Origin: Brachionus koreanus
Taxonomy: Eukaryota; Rotifera; Eurotatoria; Ploima; Brachionidae
Assembly (NCBI GenBank): GCA_016987375.1
Contig: PJRA01000519.1
Coordinates: 1,922,559-1,937,655, forward strand
DNA: 15,097 nucleotides
Reading direction: 5' to 3'
This document shows, in pieces, positions 1-8,186 of the stretch. Every line of letters begins with the position of its first letter. Position 1 is the first letter of the stretch. The notes below the pieces were generated by a model that was given only the letters and a program-made list of their open reading frames with translations, had not been told where the DNA came from and searched no databases. The position numbers and the translations under genes are program-made.

Positions 1-23
1 ATTTAGTTACAGATACATTTTTT

Positions 24-504
24 TTAAATGTTTGATTGTTCAGGGAAAAAAGAAGAAATAGTTAGGTAGCAATTACACAATGGAGTCGGGTATTCAATAT
101 ATCTTGATTCAAAACCCTCTTTGTATTCCTTCACCAGTCTGACAAACAATGGATTAAACTGACTCAACCCTGCTCCAACATATCTCTCACTCAACTGTTA
201 GTAATTTAAGTATATTCAATGCCTCGTGATGTAATATATTTGAGGGTGTGTCGTATTTTAGATTTAGAATAGACCGAACAGCTGAATTTTGGATTACCTG
301 TATTCTTTTAATATTAATTTCAGAGAATGAATTAAGACATGAAAAAGTATAATCCAAAATGGATCCAACTAAGGATTTGTAAAGATTTCCTAAAGTTTTA
401 TAATTTAGACCTCATTTTTTATTCGATAAAATCTTTATTAAATTGAGCCTTGAATTACAACGTTCCTTAATTTCATCTATCATCATAACCAAATTGTGTA
501 CAAT
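24..504 (-). mobile_element. Non-LTR retrotransposon remnant, 3' end of ORF2
   Basis: Reading the - strand in one frame from about 504 down to a TAA at 24-26 gives the region downstream of a LINE reverse transcriptase. Recognisable stretches are a segment with CNSRLNLIKIL, then GNLYKSLVGSILDYTF, then KRIQVIQNSAVRSIL, and near the end ERYVGAGLSQFNPL and a TPLCNCYL tail. This order is the usual thumb and post-RT layout of Jockey/I/CR1-type elements. Two in-frame TGA codons interrupt it, one where the family normally has Trp (NKK-stop-GLN) and one just before ERYVG. The catalytic RT core is absent, so this is a dead 5'-truncated copy. The frame and motif order make LINE identity secure, but the clade is not decided. 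Confidence 0.85.
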
Positions 505-970
505 TATTTAATATCATCAAATAGTTAAAAAAATATAATTTATTATTTATTGTTTCAATTTAATTAGTTAATTTGTTTCCGAAAAAAAAAATGAATAGGT
601 TCTAAGTATAATTGACACTATTTATTAATTTTATAATTGGTAATTAATATTAATCCTAACTGCAGTGTTTTTGTTATTTTTATATAGATTAATGAATAGT
701 TTAGCCTCTTTTTTTTGTTTACTAATAATGTATTTTTTATTTTTAAATAACGCTAAAATTAGAATAATTTGACTTTTGTAATTTTTTAACAAAAACTTTT
801 ATAAAAATCTTTTTTTTTGGAATGGGGACTGAAAAGAAGACGAAAAGCCGTTCGGGATAGTCTTAAGGGTAAATCTATCAAATTTACTTTATTAAATAAA
901 AAATAAAAAATTAAGTAATCATTTTTTCATTAATTTGACTTTTATTTGCTAGGCTTTAATTATTTTAGAA
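505..970. other. AT-rich stretch without recognised gene
   Basis: No open frame with family resemblance was found on either strand. The stretch is mostly A/T runs. A short richer patch at 817-870 contains ttggaatggggact, which matches 13 of 14 bases of the reverse complement of 4755-4768. Confidence 0.6.
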
Positions 971-1170
971 ATGGTAAATTTTAACAAAATTGGCATGGAT
1001 ATTCCATTGAATAACAAACCGAAAAAAGGGGGCCAAAAAATCCTAGATCTTATTTACAGTATTAACCGGCCGATTTTGACCAATTGACCGAAAATGTTAT
1101 ACAAGAGTCAGACGATGAATCGAGTGATAAAGAGATAGAAATCCTTTAAAACAAAGCGGAGTTATCAGAA
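971..1170 (+). mobile_element. Possible decayed transposon-protein fragment
   Basis: A + strand frame from the ATG at 971 reads MVNFNKIGMDIPLNNKPKKG and stops after about 40 codons. A shifted frame then gives an acidic stretch, DFDQLTENVIQESDDESSDK. The basic GRPxK-like patch followed by an acidic tail resembles segments seen near the ends of some transposon-encoded proteins. That is only an impression. It runs opposite to the integrase remnant next to it, so the two are not one contiguous copy. It could also be chance coding potential in decayed DNA. Confidence 0.2.
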
Positions 1171-1266
1171 AATAATGAAACTGCTAATAAATTAAATAAT
1201 TATTTTATTAATTTACTAATTTTTTTTATAAAAAAAGTCAATTAAAATAATATTAAATAAAAATAA

Positions 1267-1408
1267 TTAATTTTTACAAAATTTATTTACTGATTTTATA
1301 TGACAATGTGAATTACACTTGATACCTGAACTAACACATTTACATTTCTCACCAGTACAAGTACCATTACACTGGTATGTTTATTTGTAGTTGCAGATAA
1401 TTGAAAAC
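1267..1408 (-). mobile_element. Cysteine-rich C-terminal tail of a decayed transposon protein
   Basis: On the - strand a frame ending at TAA 1267-1269 reads CNY, an in-frame stop at 1381-1383, then a cluster with YQCNGTCTGEKCKCVSSGIK followed by CNSHCH and a final CKN. The spacing of Cys pairs (CNGTC, KCKC, GIKCNSHCH, CKN at the very end) is the pattern of the small metal-binding tail found at the C-terminus of integrase-like proteins of Ginger/KRBA2-type elements. It lies immediately 3' (in the - sense) of an integrase-core fragment, which supports that reading. The internal stop shows it is dead. The exact family assignment is from memory of the motif, not a search. Confidence 0.5.
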
Positions 1409-1620
1409 TTAATGGACCATGATACATTTCCAATCGCAAGCACGTAGACAATCTTTTAATATTCCGTGCTCCGTAACTATCTCATAAAATTCAATCAAAC
1501 CAGCAATTAACACATTTTTAAACTCGGTTCCTTTGTCAGCTTGTGAGATACCGGGTAAACCAAAAAGAGAAAATATATTAAAAAAACACTTTGTTTCGTT
1601 TTTATTTGATAAATTTATAG
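1409..1620 (-). mobile_element. DDE integrase-core fragment (retroviral/Ginger-type)
   Basis: On the - strand an open frame ending at TAA 1409-1411 reads ETKCFFNIFSLFGLPGISQA followed by DKGTEFKNVLIAGLIEFY. This matches the rve-type integrase signature around the second catalytic Asp, normally FG.P..lqSDNGtEF, with Asn replaced by Lys after the Asp. The first Asp block and the catalytic Glu region are missing. The frame ends and the cysteine-rich tail follows after a few tens of bases, so the copy carries an internal deletion. Retroviral-type, Ty3 or Ginger/KRBA2-like integrases all share this motif. The cysteine-rich tail favours the last. Confidence 0.65.
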
Positions 1621-1647
1621 CAATCTTTCTATTTGACCCCTATTACA

Positions 1648-1750
1648 TTACAAGCTTACTAATTTAAAAATTTTGATCAAATCTCCTCTAACCCGTCTTT
1701 CATATAGTCTCATTAACCCTATTTTCAGCAATTTTCAGATAACAACATCA
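1648..1750 (-). mobile_element. Short non-LTR retrotransposon fragment (post-RT region)
   Basis: The - strand frame reads LLKIGLMRLYERRVRGDLIK then IFKLVSL before a TAA at 1648-1650. The block RLYERRVRGDLI..FKL is the conserved LxxRRxRGDLIxxYK signature found downstream of the RT domain in CR1-like and related LINEs. Only about 30 codons survive. It abuts the integrase fragment in the same orientation, so it was probably joined to it by nested insertion or deletion. It shares no recognisable protein segment with the remnant at 24-504, so it may be a different element. Confidence 0.6.
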
Positions 1751-2248
1751 AGAAATAAATCAGCCATGAATTAGCAACAAATGAATGTATGCTAATTTAA
1801 AACCACATAGATTAATGTAAATCGAATTCCAAATTTATTTTCTACAACCAATTTTGATTTATGTTTTTTCTAAATCATAGACCATTTAGTGTTTTGTATT
1901 TTTTTTTTAAAACACAATTTCCAACTCAATAGTAGTTATCTTAATTTTTAAATTAATTTTAATTGAGTGGTCATCAAGCCATATCCCGAATTTATTTCAC
2001 ATCAAATGAATAAAAATAGCTTGTCAAATAAATATTTATAAACCCCTCATTATTTCACTTAAAAACAAAAGAAAATTTTCATCTTTTATTTTAATTAAGT
2101 TTCGACCAATTTTACGAAACAAGTCAATCAAAAAAAAAAATAAAAAACAAATCTATTTAATTTAATAAACACAAAATTTATGTAAAATAAAATTTTTTTA
2201 AACAAAAAAAAAAAAAAAAATTTTTTTATTTTAAAATTTTTGTTTGTC
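1751..2248. other. AT-rich gene-free stretch upstream of the proline-rich protein gene
   Basis: No coding resemblance was seen on either strand. The last 150 bases before the gene are dominated by homopolymer runs, including runs of A around 2131-2150 and 2201-2220 and a T run at 2221-2227. They probably hold the promoter and 5' leader, but no specific promoter element can be named against such an AT background. Confidence 0.5.
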
Positions 2249-3415
2249 ATGTTTAGTTTGAGTGAACCAGAAAAGCTAACCGAATCGCAAAATACATCAA
2301 AATACACAAGCGATTCGTGCTTCAACACGACATTTTCAAGCCACAGAGAGCTAAGTGAAGCTGAATTAAACTTGCTACGAGATCAAACACCAGTCAAGAC
2401 AAAAGAAATTTTGGATTTTAAAAATTGGTTAGAACGAATACCACTTGATCAGTACCCCATTAACAATGACCCCAATCCAGATATAATTAGAAAAAAGCCC
2501 ACAAAATATATAACCTATATTCAAGAATTAGCTGTTAGGTATTTAAAACCAGTGTCACCGCCTCCACCAGGTAATATTGTTATTCGGCAAGAGAATTGTT
2601 TATTGACATCCCCAGCGCCTCCGTTAATTATTCGCCATCAACCACCTAGACCTAAAACCCCAGAGCCCATTGTTATTCGCGAAGAACCACCTATTCCACC
2701 TTGTTATGTCGGAAAAAAGATTATTAAAATTGGTGGCAAGCGTTTGCCCCCTCCACCTAGAAAAGTGGTCATTGAACGCCTGCCTCAATTGGCCCAAAAA
2801 CCACCCCCTGTTATCATTGAACGATGGCTGCCTTATTCTCAAATGAAACGAAGGGTTGTGTATCAAAAAATGCCCGATTCAAATCCTATTTATGCTAAGC
2901 CAAAAAATGTACTCATTCAATGGGAAAGTCCCAAAGTTAAGATTAAAAAAGACCTCAAATATTTGGGAATAAAAAAAGCTGATCCGGTTGATTACATTAA
3001 AAAGTATGGAGCATTTGTAACAAGCTCAAATTATTGCAAAGAATTGGAAAAAATGGAATACAAATATAGTGGGATAAATCAAGGGTCTGAACTTGAAGGA
3101 GATGTTGATGCTTTGAAGTTGATTGATTTGGAAAAAGAAGGACTTGGTTGCTATAGAAGACAAGTTGAAAATTTTAATTCGAATAGACCAATTCATTCAG
3201 AAAGGTATCATGCTTTAAGTAAAATATCAACTATATTCAGTGAATGTAAAAAAACTTGTTTAACTATGAAAGAAGCAGAGTGGTTGCTTTTTAAATTGAA
3301 TTTAAGCTTGAATAGAGAGTATGAGCCTAAAGAATTTTTTTTACAAATCGAAAAAAATTTTGATGGAACAATTAAGTTAAATGAATTTAAACGATGTTTT
3401 ATTAGAAATTTGTAG
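2249..3415 (+). CDS. Proline-rich alveolin-like repeat protein with C-terminal EF-hand-like loop
   Basis: A single uninterrupted exon ends at TAG 3413-3415. The first true ATG is at 2249, giving 388 residues starting MFSLSEPEK. An open frame extends three codons upstream only through a TTG, which is unlikely as a eukaryotic start. The N-terminal 100 residues are polar and acidic. Residues about 103-225 hold six or so blocks of prolines followed by a hydrophobic triplet and a charged residue: PPPPGNIVIRQ, PAPPLIIRH, PEPIVIRE, PPPPRKVVIERL, KPPPVIIERWLPY and PKNVLIQWE. This resembles alveolin-type cytoskeletal repeats and related proline-rich proteins. The C-terminal quarter is helical and charged and ends in an EF-hand-like loop, EKNFDGTIKLNEF, with Glu instead of Asp at position 1. 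No signal peptide or membrane segment is visible, so an intracellular structural or scaffolding role is inferred. The gene looks intact. The ORF is certain; the family is tentative. Confidence 0.85.
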   Translation: MFSLSEPEKLTESQNTSKYTSDSCFNTTFSSHRELSEAELNLLRDQTPVKTKEILDFKNWLERIPLDQYPINNDPNPDIIRKKPTKYITYIQELAVRYLKPVSPPPPGNIVIRQENCLLTSPAPPLIIRHQPPRPKTPEPIVIREEPPIPPCYVGKKIIKIGGKRLPPPPRKVVIERLPQLAQKPPPVIIERWLPYSQMKRRVVYQKMPDSNPIYAKPKNVLIQWESPKVKIKKDLKYLGIKKADPVDYIKKYGAFVTSSNYCKELEKMEYKYSGINQGSELEGDVDALKLIDLEKEGLGCYRRQVENFNSNRPIHSERYHALSKISTIFSECKKTCLTMKEAEWLLFKLNLSLNREYEPKEFFLQIEKNFDGTIKLNEFKRCFIRNL

Positions 3416-3508
3416 AATTAATTTTTTTTTCTTTTTTTTTTTCAAATTCTGGTATGAATTTAGTCTATGTCAATGATTTTATTTTTGTGTAAATTTTTAA
3501 AAAAATTT

Positions 3509-3514
3509 AATAAA
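3509..3514 (+). terminator. Candidate polyadenylation signal of the proline-rich protein gene
   Basis: A canonical AATAAA lies 94 bases after the stop codon, downstream of T-rich tracts. In DNA this AT-rich the hexamer occurs often by chance, so position is the main support. Confidence 0.35.
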
Positions 3515-4960
3515 ATTTATTTTAATTCTAAAAGAAAAAATTCGAAATTTTTAGAGTGAATTTTTTTCTTAAAATTAAATTAAAATTAAATATGTCTACT
3601 TATCATCACAAGTATGATCCATTCAAAAAGCGGTTTATTTTAGAGGATTTTAGAATAGCTTTCTCCATAAGAACCTAAAAATCGATTTGCAAAGTGTTTT
3701 TCAAAACGTATCAGCTGATATAACGGTTTTATCAGCCAAATTTAGACTGTGCAAAAGCTCTTCAATACATTTTTTATAATTTTCTAATCCATTTGACAAA
3801 TTTATTTTTCTATTTAACTTTTTTGAAATTTAAAAATTTCTAGGTTTAAACTTAACATTATAGACTGAATATCGAAATGTGTCAAATCATGAGGAACACT
3901 CGGTCTTGTGTTGGCCTTGTTAATCAAAATCCTCGAAATTCCGTATTAAATTATTTAAATAATCCGACACAACACGTCAGATAATTTCTTCTGAATTCCG
4001 ACATAAATTTTTTCACTCATCAAGCAAAACTATTGTTAAATTTATTCTGTAATCTGACCAATTAAATTATAATTTTTTTTATCTAATATAATAAGAACAT
4101 TATAGTGTTTGTTTATTTACATTAAAGTATATTGTTTTAAAACAAAAATTGGAGTTAGTCAAAATTGTCATAAAAAAAAATTCATAATTGTCATAAGAAA
4201 ATTGTCACGTGTTAATTAGTCAAATATGAAAAAATAAACAAAGAATTAAGAAAAACAAATGGTTGGTTATTTTTTAGAATTTTTTTTCTAGAAAAAAAAA
4301 TTAGTAGCAAAACAATTTAATTATTTATTCTAAATCAATACAAAATTTAGTAGATTAAAAGGTGCATTTTCGAGAGTGTAATAATCAGGCATGAATAATT
4401 TTTTAACATTATATTTCTTTTTCTCAATTAGACTTTTTGTTCATCGCCATAAAAAAACTCAACTCAGAAAGTACTACCGGACTGTCAAAAACTCCAAAAT
4501 CGCATTCTACGCTCAATCAAATTTTTCCCATTCAAAACAAGAATAACCGACATACACAAAAATATTCAAATTTTTTTAATTAAAATTTACATAATGAGTT
4601 TTTAATTCTTTCCAGATAAATTATTGTAAATTGTAAATCTATTTTCTAACATTTAAAAAATTTAAAAGCTAAACTCAATCTAAATTAACTTTTTTGTAAT
4701 TTTGCAACATTGTGCGACACCAAAAATTAATCATGTGGCTGAAAGGAAGGACTAAGTCTCCATTCCAACCGGCCAAGGCTTCGCCTAGAGTATTTTTTAA
4801 TTAAATAAATAAATTTTTGCTTCTAAATCAAATTTTGGAACTCAGTAATATGAAAATTTTTCAACTCAACTCATGATTTTTTTCTAGTGTTAACAATTTT
4901 AGATAAATAGGCACTCTCTGGTAGTTAGTGTATGATCGGCTTTCCAAGAATTGAATTTTA
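3515..4960. other. Long gene-free stretch with faint coding traces
   Basis: No identifiable gene was found. On the - strand, 3711-3826 has a 38-codon frame with NYKKCIEELLHSLNLADKTV, which I do not recognise and which then hits stops. On the + strand at about 3592 there is a 28-codon frame starting MSTYHHKYDPFKKRF, also unrecognised. Around 3938-4004 the motif ATTCCGAC or AATCCGAC occurs repeatedly, as it does at 6781-6851. A relatively GC-rich patch at 4737-4792 stands out from its surroundings and is open in one - strand frame (TLGEALAGWNGDLVLPFSHM). The rest is A/T runs. Confidence 0.5.
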
Positions 4961-4969
4961 CATGAATCG

Positions 4970-5285
4970 TTTAATTTTTGTATCTTTTCGCACGGCTCTC
5001 ATACTTCTACTTGCTCTGATTAGACAAATTTTCAGTAAAAAATTGTAGCGCGTCGAATATAATTTGACGAACCGGATGATTTTTAAGAATATATGTTTCA
5101 TAAATGTGAATGTGACTCTTAAGTATTGTGAAATGTTCTTTTGAAAAAAAAAATACTTGCTTGTTCATTATTTGGCTGATCCATTCTTTTAAAAAAATCT
5201 AAGTTTTTAAACAGATTTTCGAAAACGATCTTCCTATTTCTCTTTGTACCAACTTTGTCGTCATTCTTTGATTCGTCATCTTAAT
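4970..5285 (-). pseudogene. Decayed coding stretch downstream of the MULE transposase, function unknown
   Basis: Two - strand frames carry protein-like sequence joined by a frameshift. The first, 5280 to a TAA at 5119, is acidic then basic (DDESKNDDKVGTKRNRKIVF) and continues FENLFKNLDFFKRMDQPNNE. The second, about 5117 to a TAG at 5007, reads HIHIYETYILKNHPVRQIIF then DALQFFTENLSNQSK. The composition is not that of random AT-rich translation. It follows the transposase remnant in the same orientation, so it could be the C-terminal part of that protein or a second ORF of the same element. I do not recognise a domain. Confidence 0.4.
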
Positions 5286-5291
5286 CGAATT

Positions 5292-6664
5292 TCATCTGAC
5301 TCGTACCGTATAGTTATATAATATGTGCCGATAATTTGTCAAAATATTGTTTAAATGTATGAATATGTATCCTGTATTGTAAATTTGATCTTTTTTTTGT
5401 TTTTTGATAATTTCTTTGGCTCTGCGATTGGATTACGCTCGTTTGCATGGGATTTGCTTTATCCTTGAGAGGCCGACTTTTTGATTATATTGATAAATGC
5501 TAAGACATTATTTGATTTTGCTGATGGAATTGACGATAATTTAATAATGACAAGCTTCGAGATGGTTATTTGTTTGTGGACCATTGTTGTCAAAATGATT
5601 CCATTAAAATCCATACTTGCTTTGTGACCAAGTATTGACAAAATAGTTAATAAATTTTAATATATCACTGTCTAGAATAACTGGTACTGTTTTCAAAATG
5701 ATGTTCCAGGCAGTTTGGACATCTTTGAGTTAAACGAGTGCTAAAGCGCTAAATTTTCGAATACATTGTTTAAAATTGTAATCATTGTAATATAGTGCTT
5801 GTTTGTGACATTGATTGAATAGATAACGGACAATGGTTTGGTTAAAGTGAAGCCAGCATCCATAAATTTTTAAATTTTCAAATACAGTGCTAATTGAATA
5901 ATAGCTAACTCGAAATCAGAAAGTGTTTCTTCTAAAACGATCGAACAATTATTACGAGTGAAGATTTCTTTCTAGTTTGTTAAAGCTTCGACATTGGTCT
6001 CACGCTCTTCGTACTGTAAAAGAATATAACATGCTGGGTTCATTTGGTTCTAATAATAACCGTGAACTGAGATAATTTGAAGAAAATGAGTTTGTCATGT
6101 TTTGAAAGTTCCATCAAAATGCCATCTTATCAATTATACAATAACTTTATTCCAATTGGAAACATGAATATCAATATTCGATTTTTATTGTCTTGGGTTT
6201 CAAATTATAAAAATTGTTCGCTGTTAATAGTTGAGTATATTTTTTTGATTTGTATATTTTTGTTTGTTTTGGATTGTTTGGTTTCGTCTGGTTCCCTGTA
6301 TATCGCAAATTTGAATTGACAATGGTGAATGGTTTCATATATTCGGCTTTTTCATTGTATGAATATTTCTCTGTTAGATTTTGGTACTGACGGTTCTATT
6401 CATCAATGAAAAGAATGTCATGATCTGTTTTGACGTTTTGGGAAAGTTGTTTGATAAACATTTTACAATCAATTTCACAGTTGGATAAAGGTGGATGGTA
6501 ATGTTCGACTTTATTTCTATGTCTTGACTTTAAATTAAAAAATGCAACGCATTTTCTATTGACGCATCTATACCAGCTTGATTTTTTTCGTTTTTTTGAT
6601 AACGGTGATTTTCAAAAATAATTTGTTTGTATTCGGTGTCAAGATATAAAATTTCTTGTTCCAT
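5292..6664 (-). pseudogene. FLYWCH-MULE (Mutator-like) transposase pseudogene, nearly full length
   Basis: The - strand reading starts at ATG 6662-6664 (MEQEILYLDTEYKQIIFENH). It then shows a FLYWCH zinc finger: WYRCVNRKC at 6575-6549 and HYHPP with the His pair at 6503-6495. The MULE catalytic domain follows. FDGTFK (6118-6101) carries the first catalytic Asp. After it come ISVHGYY, then SDFELA with the second Asp near 5915-5917, then after a frameshift GCWLHFNQTI (the C-x2-H-type block), KFSALALV, LKDVQTAWN and FINYFVNTW, and finally PQTNNHLEACH at about 5573-5550, the counterpart of PRTNNhlEGWH. The order and spacing fit MULE-domain transposases (PF10551) carrying an N-terminal FLYWCH finger, which cut and paste their own element. 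At least eight in-frame stops and two or more frameshifts make it clearly inactive. The conserved His-Cys-Asp blocks make the identity strong. Confidence 0.9.
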
Positions 6665-6780
6665 TTTATGTTTATAATATTTATGTGAACTGATTTTAAA
6701 ATGAATCGTTTAAAATTGACACTATATATTTTGAAGAAAAATTTGTTAAATTTAGAAAAAAAATGTAATAAAATATTCTT

Positions 6781-6851
6781 TTATCCGGAATTTTTTAATT
6801 CTTTATCAATTCCCGACTATCAAGTTTCCGACATGTTCATTATTCCGACAT
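6781..6851. repeat. Cluster of CCGAC-type motifs upstream of the MULE transposase
   Basis: Within 71 bases lie ttatccggaatt (6781-6792), attcccgac, tttccgacatg and attccgacat. The CCGAC cores begin at 6813, 6828 and 6845, a spacing of 15 to 17 bases. CG dinucleotides are rare around here, so the cluster is notable. It lies about 120 bases upstream of the transposase ATG, where a terminal or subterminal repeat bound by transposase would be expected. Related motifs at 3938-4004 are in the same, not inverted, orientation, so a TIR pair is not demonstrated. Confidence 0.35.
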
Positions 6852-7756
6852 CAAAGCTGCTATTATTTTAGTTGCTTTTCTCAAAAAAGTCTGACTCGTT
6901 TAAAACAAAATTAACCAGTGGATAACGATCTAAAATAGGTATGAATGAAATTCTTGTTTCCAACAGTATAAAAAAAATCGATAAATTTGTTTGTTTGTTT
7001 AACTAAAATATTTTAGAAGGAACACTTTGATGGCCTAACATTCTTTTCAATTACATTCATTCTTTTCAAAGATCAATTAATTGATATATGCGATATTAAA
7101 TTTATATTACTTTAAATTGAATTCTTTAACCTTGAAAACTTCAAGTCTTCGCTTCGGTCTCATGATCACAAAAGAATTTATTAATATTGAATACAAATTT
7201 TCAAAATTTCTCTAGATTTAGCCATTAGTTCAATTAGTCTATTGTTTTTCCTTAAAATATAATTAAAATTTCTTAAGTCATTTTTCAATTTATTTATCTT
7301 TCCTTTCTAATTAAGGTGAGAATTGTAAAATATAAGAAATTGGAGAGAGAAAATTAAATAAATCCTTTCAAAAACTTAATGTCGAAAAGAATTAAGAAGA
7401 ACAGAAAGGCATTAATTTATTTAGCTTTATTTATTTCATTAAGGCTGTTCGCTTTGCATTTAATAGTTTTATGATAGAAATAAATCTATCTAAAAATAAA
7501 GAAAAAAGTCTGGATTTTTTTCCTCAAGATTGATAAATATCCTTGTGATCAAGAAATAAAAATTAATATTCAGTTAATTTAATTTTTAAGGATTTTGTTA
7601 AAAAATTCAAAAAATTTGATCTAAATTTTTTAATGCTTAATTTTTAATTTTTTTAATTAATCAAAAAAAAATATTTAATATTTTAAAAGAAATTCATTTT
7701 TTTTTAAATTAAAGCAAATACATACAATCAATAAATACAATCATTACAATCAATTT
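6852..7756. other. AT-rich gene-free stretch
   Basis: Both strands were read and no family-like coding segment was found. Short frames exist but are low-complexity Lys/Asn/Ile/Phe sequence. No inverted-repeat element was noticed. Confidence 0.5.
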
Positions 7757-8030
7757 ATTTCAAACATAACACCAATTCCAAAAATTGAGCAACCAAAAGA
7801 CCCTGGATATTTTAGACCGATTAGTGTGACTTCTATCCTATCTTAAGTGTTCGAAAAGATCATCTGTAGATTTTTTTATCAAAACACACAACATCTGACA
7901 GACTAACAAGCAGCACCGTTTTCTTCCTGGTAAGAGCACAATAGACGCCGTGATTTAAGTAATTGATGAAGATGTTTTTCGAGGGAGCGTTCTAGGTCCA
8001 ACCCTCTTTATACTTTTAGTTTCCCACCTC
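7757..8030 (+). mobile_element. Non-LTR retrotransposon RT fragment with internal deletion
   Basis: The + strand reads SNITPIPKIEQPKDPGYFRP then ISVTSILS, a stop, VFEKIICRF. This is the N-terminal RT block of LINEs (ITPIPK...FRPISVTSILSrVFEK). After a frameshift, RFLPGKSTIDAVI, a TAA, then VIDE correspond to the qhGFlPGrST.dA block. The same frame continues directly into RGSVLGPTLFILLV, which is the P-QGSVLGPxLF block just before the catalytic YADD. The about 60-70 residues that normally separate the last two blocks, with the first catalytic Asp, are missing, and no YADD/FADD follows. The copy is therefore internally deleted and dead. The stop after VI replaces what is usually Gln or a similar residue. 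Confidence 0.85.
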
Positions 8031-8186
8031 AACATTTATCAACCATATTCCCAAATTTATTTTTCAAATATAAAATAATATGTTAGTTTATTTTATTGGG
8101 GATCGTATTATAAAAGCAATTATCAAAAAAGCATCATCAATTAATAAATTAATGAATATAAATAGAATAAAATAGTAAAATAAAAT

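Noticed and set aside
2240..2248. Upstream extension of the proline-rich protein to give 391 residues
   Set aside because: The extension begins at a TTG, not an ATG. The first ATG in frame is at 2249.
2624..2866. 80-codon - strand frame
   Set aside because: It lies entirely inside the clear + strand gene and its Trp/Arg/Asn-rich product is the antisense shadow of the proline-rich repeats.
5459..5641. 60-codon - strand frame
   Set aside because: It overlaps, in another frame, the TNNHLEACH region of the MULE remnant, which carries the family signature.
6077..6319. 80-codon + strand frame with hydrophobic segments that look like a membrane protein
   Set aside because: It is antisense to the MULE transposase remnant; the - strand carries the recognisable domain.
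7757..8030. TAA in LINE and other remnants read as Gln, as in ciliates
   Set aside because: TGA also interrupts the remnants, and the two intact genes have no internal TAA or TAG and end on normal stops. Standard code with decay is simpler.
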